Part shown: positions 50,371-56,468 of the stretch, in pieces | Position numbering within the stretch: position 1 is the stretch's first letter | How the letters are laid out: every line of letters starts with the position of its first letter | Assembly: GCA_964598695.1 (NCBI GenBank) | Contig: CAZRDB010000007.1 | Coordinates: 1-56,468, forward strand | Source: CAZRDB01 sp964598695 | GTDB lineage: Bacteria > Armatimonadota > Zipacnadia > UBA1398 | Reading direction: 5' to 3' | DNA length: 56,468 nt | Translations under genes and position numbers: made by a program | The notes under the pieces: model-generated | Databases searched by the model: none | Told to the model about the DNA's origin: nothing | The model's input: only the letters and a program-made list of their open reading frames with translations

Positions 50371-50472
50371 CTAGATCCCGCTGGCGGAGAGCATGGTGCC
50401 AAGGGTACCGCCGATCACGGCGACCGCGAACATCAGGCCGGCACCCATCAGGAGACTCACGCTGGCACTCAT
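50371..50472 (-). CDS. 33-residue hydrophobic peptide
   Basis: The ATG at 50472 has GGAGGT eight bases upstream. The product is MSASVSLL followed by one Gly-rich transmembrane helix (MGAGLMFAVAVIGGTLGTML) and SASGI. It contains Gly-x3-Gly-like spacing, which favours helix packing, and no charged residue at all. No family is recognised. The unit has its own promoter within a palindrome (50522-50553) and two hairpins behind it, so it makes a monocistronic RNA of about 190 bases. It could be a membrane subunit or regulator, a type I toxin, or a signal peptide-like product; the sequence does not decide. Confidence 0.7.
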   Translation of the reverse strand: MSASVSLLMGAGLMFAVAVIGGTLGTMLSASGI

Positions 50473-50521
50473 CTTCACATACCTCCAACCCGCGCCCCGA
50501 CTCATCCCCGCGAACGAGTTG

Positions 50522-50550
50522 AGAATAGCACTCACTGTTAGATATGTCTA
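50522..50550 (-). promoter_or_regulatory. Sigma-70 promoter of the 33-aa peptide gene
   Basis: On the minus strand TAGACA (50550-50545), a 17-base spacer and TATTCT (50527-50522). The start would be near 50515, with a leader of about 43 bases. Confidence 0.6.
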
Positions 50551-50553
50551 ACA
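50536..50553. promoter_or_regulatory. Palindromic operator over the -35 element
   Basis: TGTTAGA-TATG-TCTAACA has perfect 7-base arms and a 4-base centre. It is AT-rich in a GC-rich region and covers the -35 element, so a repressor bound here would block the promoter. The TTAG/CTAA arms recall sites of DtxR/MntR-type metal regulators, but this is only a resemblance. Confidence 0.6.
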
Positions 50554-50615
50554 CTTTCTTCGCGCGCGTCAGGGAGAGCATCCTCCCGGGGGATCGAACG
50601 CCGGGGCGACTCCGC

Positions 50616-51620
50616 CTACGCCGGCCCGAAGTGCAGGCCCCACTCGCCGGCAAGAGCACGACAGCGGTCATCGAGGGCTGCCAGCTCGGTCTCTTCGAGC
50701 GGCCGATAGCGCCGGACCGCCTCCACGCCCTTGCGCAACTCCTCGCCGGTCGAGAAGCCGACGATGCCCGTGGTCACCCCAGCGTGGCCCAGCGCGTAGC
50801 GGATCGTCGGCTCGTAGACGTCGTCGGCGATCAGCCGGCCCCGGCCGGGCGCGTACGCCCAGTCCGGCACCCCGCCGAGGAGCTTCATGGCGACGACGGC
50901 GACGCCCTTCTCGACGGCCTTGGGGATGACCTCGGAGTCGAACGTGTACAGGTGGCGGTCGACGAGGTTCACGGGGACCATGATCACATCGAGGTCGGGG
51001 ACCGACTCGAGCAGGGGCGCGAAGACGCCCGGGGTGTGGTGTCCGCTCGCGCCGATGTGACGGACCAGCCCCTCCTCCTTCGCCTTGCGGAGGACGGTGA
51101 GGACGCCGTCCGACTTCTCGAGGTCCTCGAACGGGTGGTCGGCGAGTTGGTGGATGAAGACCAGGTCGAGGACCTCGGTTCGCAGGTCGGTGAGCGCCGC
51201 CTCGAGCTGGTCCCGGGCCGGCCCGAGCAGGTGGATCGGCCGGATCTTGCTGGTGAGGAAGAAGCTCTCGCGCCGCGCGGCGACGATCGGGCCGACGTAG
51301 GCCTGGGTCTGGCCGTAGGTGCGCGCGGTGTCGATGTAGGTGATCCCGAGATCCAGGGCTTCGGTGAGCACCGAGCAGACCTGCTCCTCCGGGAGGTGGC
51401 CGTCGCCGAGCGCTCCCAGACCGAGGCCGAGGATGGTCACCTCGCGGCCGGTACGGCCCAGGATCCGCGTCGGGAGCGCCGGCTCGGCAGGGGGCGACTC
51501 CTGCCCCGCCCTCGCCCCGCGCGCGGCCAACGCGCCCAGCGCCGCCGCGGCGGTCGTGCCCAGGAACTGCCGCCGGGAGAGCCCATGCTCCGGCGCTGGG
51601 TGGATCGGGTGCTCGGTCAT
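50616..51620 (-). CDS. Tat-exported aldo/keto reductase
   Basis: The product has 334 residues from an ATG at 51620 with GAGGAGG seven bases upstream. The N-terminus LSRRQFLGTTAAAALGALAARGARAG is a twin-arginine signal. The (beta/alpha)8 core has YIDTARTYG with the catalytic Asp and Tyr, FLTSKIR with the Lys and LVFIHQL with the His, so the tetrad is complete. VGFSTGEELRKGVEAVRRY is the NADPH-binding end of the family. It reduces or oxidises a carbonyl substrate and, given the Tat signal, should act outside the cytoplasm with a cofactor bound before export. The substrate is unknown. It is divergent from the UroD-like gene. Confidence 0.9.
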   Translation of the reverse strand: MTEHPIHPAPEHGLSRRQFLGTTAAAALGALAARGARAGQESPPAEPALPTRILGRTGREVTILGLGLGALGDGHLPEEQVCSVLTEALDLGITYIDTARTYGQTQAYVGPIVAARRESFFLTSKIRPIHLLGPARDQLEAALTDLRTEVLDLVFIHQLADHPFEDLEKSDGVLTVLRKAKEEGLVRHIGASGHHTPGVFAPLLESVPDLDVIMVPVNLVDRHLYTFDSEVIPKAVEKGVAVVAMKLLGGVPDWAYAPGRGRLIADDVYEPTIRYALGHAGVTTGIVGFSTGEELRKGVEAVRRYRPLEETELAALDDRCRALAGEWGLHFGPA

Positions 51621-51774
51621 GTCGTGCCTCCTCGCCTCGCCCGTGCGGCCCACGCGTTGTTGGACTCGCGGCCCGACCGGCGGTTGCCCATCGGCGCGCG
51701 GGGAAGGAACGCGCCGCGCGCCGAGCGAAGGCCGACCCGGCCGGGGCGGCGGGGCGGCGAGAGGAAACCCACAG

Positions 51775-52731
51775 ATGGCGGAGCACAACGACTGGATGAA
51801 GGCGATGTTGTTCGAGGGGCCGGAGCTGATCCCGGTCGGCGCGTACTTCCTGCCGGCGACGTGGATGAAGTACCGCGAGCAGCTCGATGAGATCGTGAGC
51901 CGTCATCCATCTCTGTTCGGTCCCCAGGGCGAGAAGGCGCGCGACTACGACGCCGTCGGCGGGACCTACGTCGCCGGCAACCACGTCGACGCGTGGGGCT
52001 GCGTCTGGAGCAACATCCAGCATGGCGCCGAGTCGATCGTCACGGGCCACCCGATCCCGCGGCGCGAGGACATCCTCACCTACAAGGCCCCGGCGCCCGG
52101 GGCGGGGATGCCGCACGGTTTCATGTGGCTCAGGCTCGGCGACCTCCGGGGCTTCGAGGAGGTCATGGTGGACTTCGCCGAGGACGCGCCCGAGCTGCAG
52201 GTGCTGATCGACCTCGTGCGCGACTACAACGTCGGCGAGGTCACCCGCATGGTCGAGGGCGCCGGCGCGATCATGGGCTTCGGCGATGACCTCGGGATGC
52301 AGCACGCGCTGCCGATCAGCCCCGAGAAGTGGCGGCGCTACCTCAAGCCGTGCTACAAGGCGATCTACGATGTCGTCCATGACTCCGGCCGGTACGTCTA
52401 CATGCACACCGACGGCCACCTGCTGGAGATCGTCCCCGATCTGATCGACGCGGGCGTCAACATCCTCAACCCGCAGGTCCGCGCCAACGGCCTCGAAGGC
52501 CTCGCCCGCGAGTGCAAGGGCAAGCTGTGCGTCGACCTCGACCTCGATCGCCAGCTCTTCCCCTTCTGCACCCCGGCCGAGATCGATCGTCACGTGCGCG
52601 AGTGCGTCGAGGCGCTCGGCGCGAAGGAGGGCGGCCTGGGGCTCAAGGCCGAGATGGGGCCCGACGTCCCGCTCGAGAACATCGAGGCCATCTGCACGGC
52701 CGTCGAACGCTACCGCGCGTACTACAGCTAG
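51775..52731 (+). CDS. Uroporphyrinogen-decarboxylase-like (UroD family) protein
   Basis: The product has 318 residues from an ATG at 51775 with GAGAGGAAA upstream; the long frame from 51340 runs over the start of the divergent reductase gene and is rejected. GFGDDLGMQHALPISPEKWRRYLKP and YVYMHTDGHLLEIVPDLIDAGVNILNPQVRAN belong to the UroD fold (PF01208). The heme-pathway signature near the N-terminus, with R-P-x-W-x-M-R-Q-A-G-R, is absent, so it is not HemE. Relatives are corrinoid-dependent methyltransferase partners or uncharacterised demethylases. The His and Cys residues (MHTDGH, CTPAEID) could bind zinc. A hairpin at 52819-52858 follows. Confidence 0.82.
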   Translation: MAEHNDWMKAMLFEGPELIPVGAYFLPATWMKYREQLDEIVSRHPSLFGPQGEKARDYDAVGGTYVAGNHVDAWGCVWSNIQHGAESIVTGHPIPRREDILTYKAPAPGAGMPHGFMWLRLGDLRGFEEVMVDFAEDAPELQVLIDLVRDYNVGEVTRMVEGAGAIMGFGDDLGMQHALPISPEKWRRYLKPCYKAIYDVVHDSGRYVYMHTDGHLLEIVPDLIDAGVNILNPQVRANGLEGLARECKGKLCVDLDLDRQLFPFCTPAEIDRHVRECVEALGAKEGGLGLKAEMGPDVPLENIEAICTAVERYRAYYS

Positions 52732-52818
52732 GGTGCTTCCCGGAGGTCTCGGCAGGCAGCGGCGCGGAGCCGCAACCCTCCGTAGGCTGTCGCTCCTCGC
52801 CCGTGCCCGCGAGAACGT

Positions 52819-52858
52819 GCGCGAACCGCTCCCGCCGCGCGACCGGCGCGGTTCGCGC
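52819..52858 (+). terminator. Hairpin after the UroD-like gene
   Basis: GCGCGAACCGC (52819-52829) pairs with GCGGTTCGCGC (52848-52858) over an 18-base loop, 88 bases past the stop codon and 53 before the next start. Confidence 0.4.
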
Positions 52859-52911
52859 GCGTCCTGTACCGCAGGGCGCCCACAGGGCGCCGCAGAGAGG
52901 GTGTCCCCACC

Positions 52912-55041
52912 ATGCACCGCACCACGCGCCCTTGGCTGATCGTACCCGTCCTGCTCGCACTCGCCGCCGCCCACGCCCGGGCGCAGGATCCGGCCACGAG
53001 CTACTACGGACTGGTCCGCGAGGGTAAGACGCTCGGATACGCGACCCTGCAGGAGCCCGTCCGCGAGCAGCGCGACGGCCGCGAGGTCGAGGTGCTCCGC
53101 GCGACGCTCGTGCTCGACGTCAGCGCGCTCGGCGAGAGGATCCGGATGGACTCCCGCTCGACGACCGTGCTCGACGCGGCCACCGGCGATCTCATCGCCT
53201 ACGACTGGGAGTCGGTGCGCGGCGCCACGACCCGCAAGCTCGCCTGCACCGTCGCCGACGGCAAGATGACGATCACACGCCAGGCGGCTGAGGGGACGCA
53301 GACCACGACCGAGGCCGACTACACGGCCGACACGTTCGCCTGGGGCGAGAACGACGTCGCCGGCCTCTCGGTGCTCGTGCGGCGCATGCGGCTGGCGCCG
53401 GGGGAGAAGCGCGAGATCACGGTCATCGGTCCGGACCAAGTCAGCAAGGTCCCGCTCGAGGGGCTGGAGGCGGCCCCGCGGACGGTCCTCGGCGAGGAGC
53501 GCGAGGCACGCCGCCTGTCGATCGCCGGCGCGATCACGCTCTGTGTCGGTCTCGCGGACGACCGACTCCTGGCCGTCGACATGGCCGACGGCACGCCGGT
53601 CCTCGAGGCCACCGACGCGGACGTCGTGACCCGCGCGCAGGCCGAGGCGGGGGCCGATGTGCTGGCCTCACACTTCATCAAGTCCGAGGTGGCGTTCGCC
53701 GACTTCACGCAGGTCGCCCGGCTGGTTGCGGAGGTCGAGTTCGACACGCCGGTGATCGGTGGCGGGGTCACCAAGCCGGAGAGCCCGATGCAGCGCTTCG
53801 AGGGCACGGTCGAGGGCAGCAAGATTCGCGGGACGGTTACGATCGAGTCGGTCCCCTACGCCGGCGAGAACGCGGTGGACTTCCCGATCGCGAGCGACCC
53901 GCCGGAGGACGTCGCGCGATATCTCGAACCCAGCCAGTTCATCGAGTCCGACGATGCCGCGATCGCCGACCAGGCCAAGCAGCTCGCCGAGGGCGCCACG
54001 AACGCCTGGGAGGCCACGCGGCGCATCGCGAAGTGGGTCTCCGAGAACGTCGCCTACACCATCGCCGACTCCCCCTCGGCCAAGCTGGCGCTCACCACCC
54101 GCAAGGGCGACTGTGGCCCACACGCAACGCTCACCATCGCGATGCTGCGCGCGCTGGGCATCCCCGCGAAGCTGGTGGGCGGTCTCACCTATGCGCCGCA
54201 GTACGGCGGCTCGTTCGGGCAGCACGCGTGGGTAGAGGCCTGGATGGGCGACCGGTGGGTCTGCCTCGACCCGACAACCGGCGAGATCGACTCCCTGAGC
54301 GCGGTCCACATCAAGGCCTTCGAGGGTCTCGGGATGATCGTCCCCACGAAGCTGCACATCGTGGAGCGCGTGGGTGGCGGCGAGGCCGCCGGTGGGGCGC
54401 TCGTGGAGCGGCCGCTGCCCTGGCAGCTCGGGCGCGACTACGTCTACCTGTACCGGATGGGCGACAAGGAGCTGGGCGCCGAGACGGTCCGGTTCGAGCG
54501 CGGCCCGGAGGGCGCGGGCTACATCGCGACCTCGACGGGCACGCTCGGCGACGACGGCAAGCAGGACCTCGCGTTCCGTCGCACGCTCACGCTCGGGGAG
54601 GACCTACGCCCCACGGGGTGGCACAGCGAGGCGACCACGGCCGCCGGCACGGGCACGCTCGAAGCCACGTTCGAAGGCGGCAAGGTCACGATCGCCACCA
54701 CGGGCCCGAACGGGCCGCAGCCGGTCCGGTCGGTCGATCTCGCGGAGGGCGTCCTCATCCTCGAGAACAACTCGATGCTCTCGATGGCGCTCGCGGGGGT
54801 GCGGATGCGGCTCACGCCGGGCGAGACGGCCTCGTACGACTTCCTCACGATCGACAACGCAATGACCATGGCCCTGGCGTTCACCCCGGCCGCCGAGACG
54901 ACCGAGTGGCAGGGCGTTGTCTGCCGGGCCGTCGAGTTCCCGATGGGCGGCGCGACCCTGTTCATCACCGACGACGGTCGCTTCCTCGGCCAGAAGGGCC
55001 CCGGCGAGCTGGCGATCGAAGTGAGCGAGGCGGTGGAGTAG
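52912..55041 (+). CDS. Secreted transglutaminase-like protein
   Basis: The product has 709 residues. A signal peptide spans 1-24. Residues 25-320 are a beta-rich N-terminal region. The transglutaminase-like core has Cys401 (RKGDCGPHATLTIAMLRALGIPAK), His438 (GQHAWVEAW) and Asp453 (VCLDPTTG), a complete papain-like triad. The following 250 residues are beta-rich with a repeat of the YLYRMGDKELGAETVRFE type and no known motif. Such bacterial transglutaminase-like proteins are usually peptidases or amidases rather than crosslinkers. It probably acts in the periplasm or on the surface. It stands alone, with the partial gene on the opposite strand ending 34 bases away. Confidence 0.9.
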   Translation: MHRTTRPWLIVPVLLALAAAHARAQDPATSYYGLVREGKTLGYATLQEPVREQRDGREVEVLRATLVLDVSALGERIRMDSRSTTVLDAATGDLIAYDWESVRGATTRKLACTVADGKMTITRQAAEGTQTTTEADYTADTFAWGENDVAGLSVLVRRMRLAPGEKREITVIGPDQVSKVPLEGLEAAPRTVLGEEREARRLSIAGAITLCVGLADDRLLAVDMADGTPVLEATDADVVTRAQAEAGADVLASHFIKSEVAFADFTQVARLVAEVEFDTPVIGGGVTKPESPMQRFEGTVEGSKIRGTVTIESVPYAGENAVDFPIASDPPEDVARYLEPSQFIESDDAAIADQAKQLAEGATNAWEATRRIAKWVSENVAYTIADSPSAKLALTTRKGDCGPHATLTIAMLRALGIPAKLVGGLTYAPQYGGSFGQHAWVEAWMGDRWVCLDPTTGEIDSLSAVHIKAFEGLGMIVPTKLHIVERVGGGEAAGGALVERPLPWQLGRDYVYLYRMGDKELGAETVRFERGPEGAGYIATSTGTLGDDGKQDLAFRRTLTLGEDLRPTGWHSEATTAAGTGTLEATFEGGKVTIATTGPNGPQPVRSVDLAEGVLILENNSMLSMALAGVRMRLTPGETASYDFLTIDNAMTMALAFTPAAETTEWQGVVCRAVEFPMGGATLFITDDGRFLGQKGPGELAIEVSEAVE

Positions 55042-55075
55042 CCACGCCGCAGGTCCGCGCGGGCGCGGGGGAGCG

Positions 55076-56468
55076 CTAGGCGATACCGAGGGCTCCGACC
55101 GTCAGGGCAGCGGAGGCGGCTCGCCCGTAGAGCGCGTCCAGCTCGCCTGACAGCGCGAGCAGGGCCGCGATCCGGTGGACGATGGACGTCAGGTGCGTGA
55201 CCTCGTCCAGCGTGAGCGGCGCGCCCTCTCTCCGCTTCGCCTCACGGTAGCCGAGCCACTTCTTCAGAACCGGGTAGCCTCCCAGTTCGTACCGCCAGAC
55301 AGCTGAGGGCACGTGGGCCAGGCACGCGTCGGCGTTCAGGAATAGGTCGCCCGTCTCGGCCCCCCAGGGAGGCCGGAGCTCCTCGCCCGGCGACGCGCTG
55401 CGGGGTGCCCACCGCCCTGCCGCGGGACCGAAGTAGCTGTAGGTCACGCACAGGTCGGCTCGCGCGAGGGGTCTGCCGGAGACGTGGGAGGGTACGCCGA
55501 GCCGTGCGCGCTGGCTTCCCAACACTTGCGCGATCACGGCCGACGCGTCGGCCTGCGGGTCGAGAAGCACGGCCACCGTCTGACCAAGGGCGGCCCCATC
55601 GGCCAGGAGCCGCGGATCGACCGGGATGGGGATACGCGCCCAGTCCTGCGCGAGCGCGCTGGCGTGGTCCTCCTGGTACTGTGGCGAGTGCCCGACCGCC
55701 AGAGCCAGGCCGTGAAGGTCGTGAACCAGACGCAGAGCCTCCCCGGAGCCCAGGTCGCCCGACAGCCCCCACCGTTCGCGTAGCGCCGACCAGACGGCGG
55801 GAGCGAGGTTGGCGCGGCGCGTGTCCTCGCCAACACCGTGGACGCCGCCCGGATGCTCTTCCACGAGGTGCTCGGGAAACCCCACGGCTCCCCAGTCGTG
55901 GAGGTGCAGGTCGAACAGCCCGCTCGCCACGAGCGGGCGGGCCTCGGAGGTGCGTCTCGGCTGCGGCACGCCGACGAGGAAGCGATTGCCGCGACGGTTC
56001 GCCCAAAGCTCGGGGCGCCGCTCGTTAAGGAGCTTCGCGCGGTCCTCGTAGTAGAGCCAGCGAGCGTCGAACGGGAAGATGAGGTACGGGCAGACCCGCT
56101 CACGCTCCAGTTGGCAGCCCGATAGCTGGGCGCGAACCGTCTGTGAGTCGTAGCGAGCGCGCTCCCTGCACAACTCGGGGTGCTTCTCCCGAAGCGCGTC
56201 GAACGTCATGTCGGAGAAGTAGTCTCTCATGCGGGCCTCGAGTGCCCTCCGATCCGTCTCCACCACGCTGCCCGAGAGGCCGCGGTTCGGGTTCACTCCC
56301 TGGAGTGCCGTCGGGAACAGCTCGTCGAGGCCAGGCCACTGGTCGTAGCCGTCGACAGACTGCACCGGCACCCACGCCCAGCGCTGGGCGGACGACGGAA
56401 CACATGAGCAGTAGGCTCGCGGCCCCTCGTCCCGCTCAGCCGAAGCCCTCCGCCGTCGCGCACTCCAG
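55076..56468 (-). CDS. C-terminal part of a large protein resembling type ISP restriction-modification enzymes, start off the right edge
   Basis: The frame is open through the window edge, giving about 463 residues and no credible start; the GTG at 56371 is internal because the codons before it also read as protein (AYCSCVPSSAQRWAWVPV). YDQWPGLDELFPTALQGVNPNRG, YLIFPFDARWLYYEDRAKLLNERRPE, NRFLVGVPQPRRTSEARPLV, DLHLHDWGAVGFPEHL and YPVLKKWLGYREAKRREGAPLTLDEVTHLTSIVHRIAALL match the C-terminal target-recognition region of LlaBIII-like type ISP enzymes and related Eco57I-type methylases. The helicase and methylase parts would lie to the right. Third-position GC is more relaxed than in neighbouring genes, so recent transfer is possible. 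Confidence 0.65.
   Translation of the reverse strand, partial: WSARRRRASAERDEGPRAYCSCVPSSAQRWAWVPVQSVDGYDQWPGLDELFPTALQGVNPNRGLSGSVVETDRRALEARMRDYFSDMTFDALREKHPELCRERARYDSQTVRAQLSGCQLERERVCPYLIFPFDARWLYYEDRAKLLNERRPELWANRRGNRFLVGVPQPRRTSEARPLVASGLFDLHLHDWGAVGFPEHLVEEHPGGVHGVGEDTRRANLAPAVWSALRERWGLSGDLGSGEALRLVHDLHGLALAVGHSPQYQEDHASALAQDWARIPIPVDPRLLADGAALGQTVAVLLDPQADASAVIAQVLGSQRARLGVPSHVSGRPLARADLCVTYSYFGPAAGRWAPRSASPGEELRPPWGAETGDLFLNADACLAHVPSAVWRYELGGYPVLKKWLGYREAKRREGAPLTLDEVTHLTSIVHRIAALLALSGELDALYGRAASAALTVGALGIA

Noticed and set aside
1..56468. CRISPR arrays, tRNA, rRNA, insertion sequences and integrase genes
   Set aside because: No regularly spaced repeats, transposase motifs or conserved RNA gene sequences were recognised on either strand. 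Short tRNA genes could be missed by eye.

Overview
The window is a GC-rich (about 70 percent by eye), densely coded stretch of a scaffolded bacterial genome. It has three assembly gaps of N, at 6464-6473, 25165-25264 and 41736-41745. The organism is Gram-negative with lipopolysaccharide: it carries lptCA, lptB, an LptF/G permease, msbA, waaA, lpxK, an LpxL-type acyltransferase and a family 9 glycosyltransferase. A sulfatase, PQQ-propeller protein, alginate-lyase-like protein, GH99-like proteins, a uroporphyrinogen-decarboxylase-like enzyme and many secreted repeat proteins suggest an uncultivated lineage of the kind found among Planctomycetota, Armatimonadota or Hydrogenedentota. The sequence alone does not fix the phylum. 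No rRNA, tRNA, CRISPR array or insertion sequence was recognised.

Layout. 1-2529 (minus): two secreted carbohydrate-active-like proteins, the first cut by the left edge. 2825-7918 (plus): an HtrA-type protease, an ACT-domain malic enzyme, a YprB-type nuclease (gapped) and a PH-like membrane protein. 8051-12311 (plus): the Lpt export genes, with lptC and lptA joined in one reading frame. 12319-18631 (minus): msbA-waaA-lpxK-lpxL-glycosyltransferase, converging on the Lpt genes, so lipid A synthesis, KDO addition, flipping and export form one locus. 18681-19175 (plus): a promoter and a cobalamin riboswitch with no gene behind it. 19149-25877 (minus): a copper-type P-ATPase, a small membrane protein, a LolA-like secreted protein, an AMMECR1 protein, a PilZ plus Cys-rich protein and a Gly/Pro/Gln-rich secreted repeat protein. 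26262-30068 (plus): a zinc-ribbon membrane protein, a sulfatase and a PQQ propeller. 30075-36559 (minus): nth, a membrane protein, a HAD phosphatase, thiL, a TPR protein, an M20 peptidase and a trypsin-like protease.

36730-36927 holds a complete miniature transcription unit for a 44-aa membrane protein with an almost perfect sigma-70 promoter. 37030-38811 (plus): a small protein and an AMP-binding (ANL) enzyme with damaged ATP motifs. 38950-43263 (minus): an S55 (SpoIVB-type) protein and a long beta-propeller/Ig-like protein, probably one gene split by a gap. 43439-46883: an ARPP-1-like protein, a GH99-like protein, a GyrI-like protein and a DUF169 protein. 46972-50159 (minus): two tandem paralogous SH3-NlpC/P60 wall hydrolases. 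50322-50553 (minus): a second miniature unit encoding a 33-aa hydrophobic peptide under a palindromic operator. 50616-55041: a Tat-exported aldo/keto reductase, a UroD-like enzyme and a secreted transglutaminase-like protein. 55076 to the right edge (minus): the C-terminal part of a large protein resembling type ISP restriction-modification enzymes.

The most novel-looking material is in the RNA-scale and small-protein units: the orphan cobalamin riboswitch and the 33-aa and 44-aa peptide units, each with a recognisable sigma-70 promoter and hairpin end. The fused LptC-LptA frame and the ANL enzyme lacking its phosphate loop and catalytic lysine also stand out. All functional calls rest on motif recognition by eye; no database search was run.
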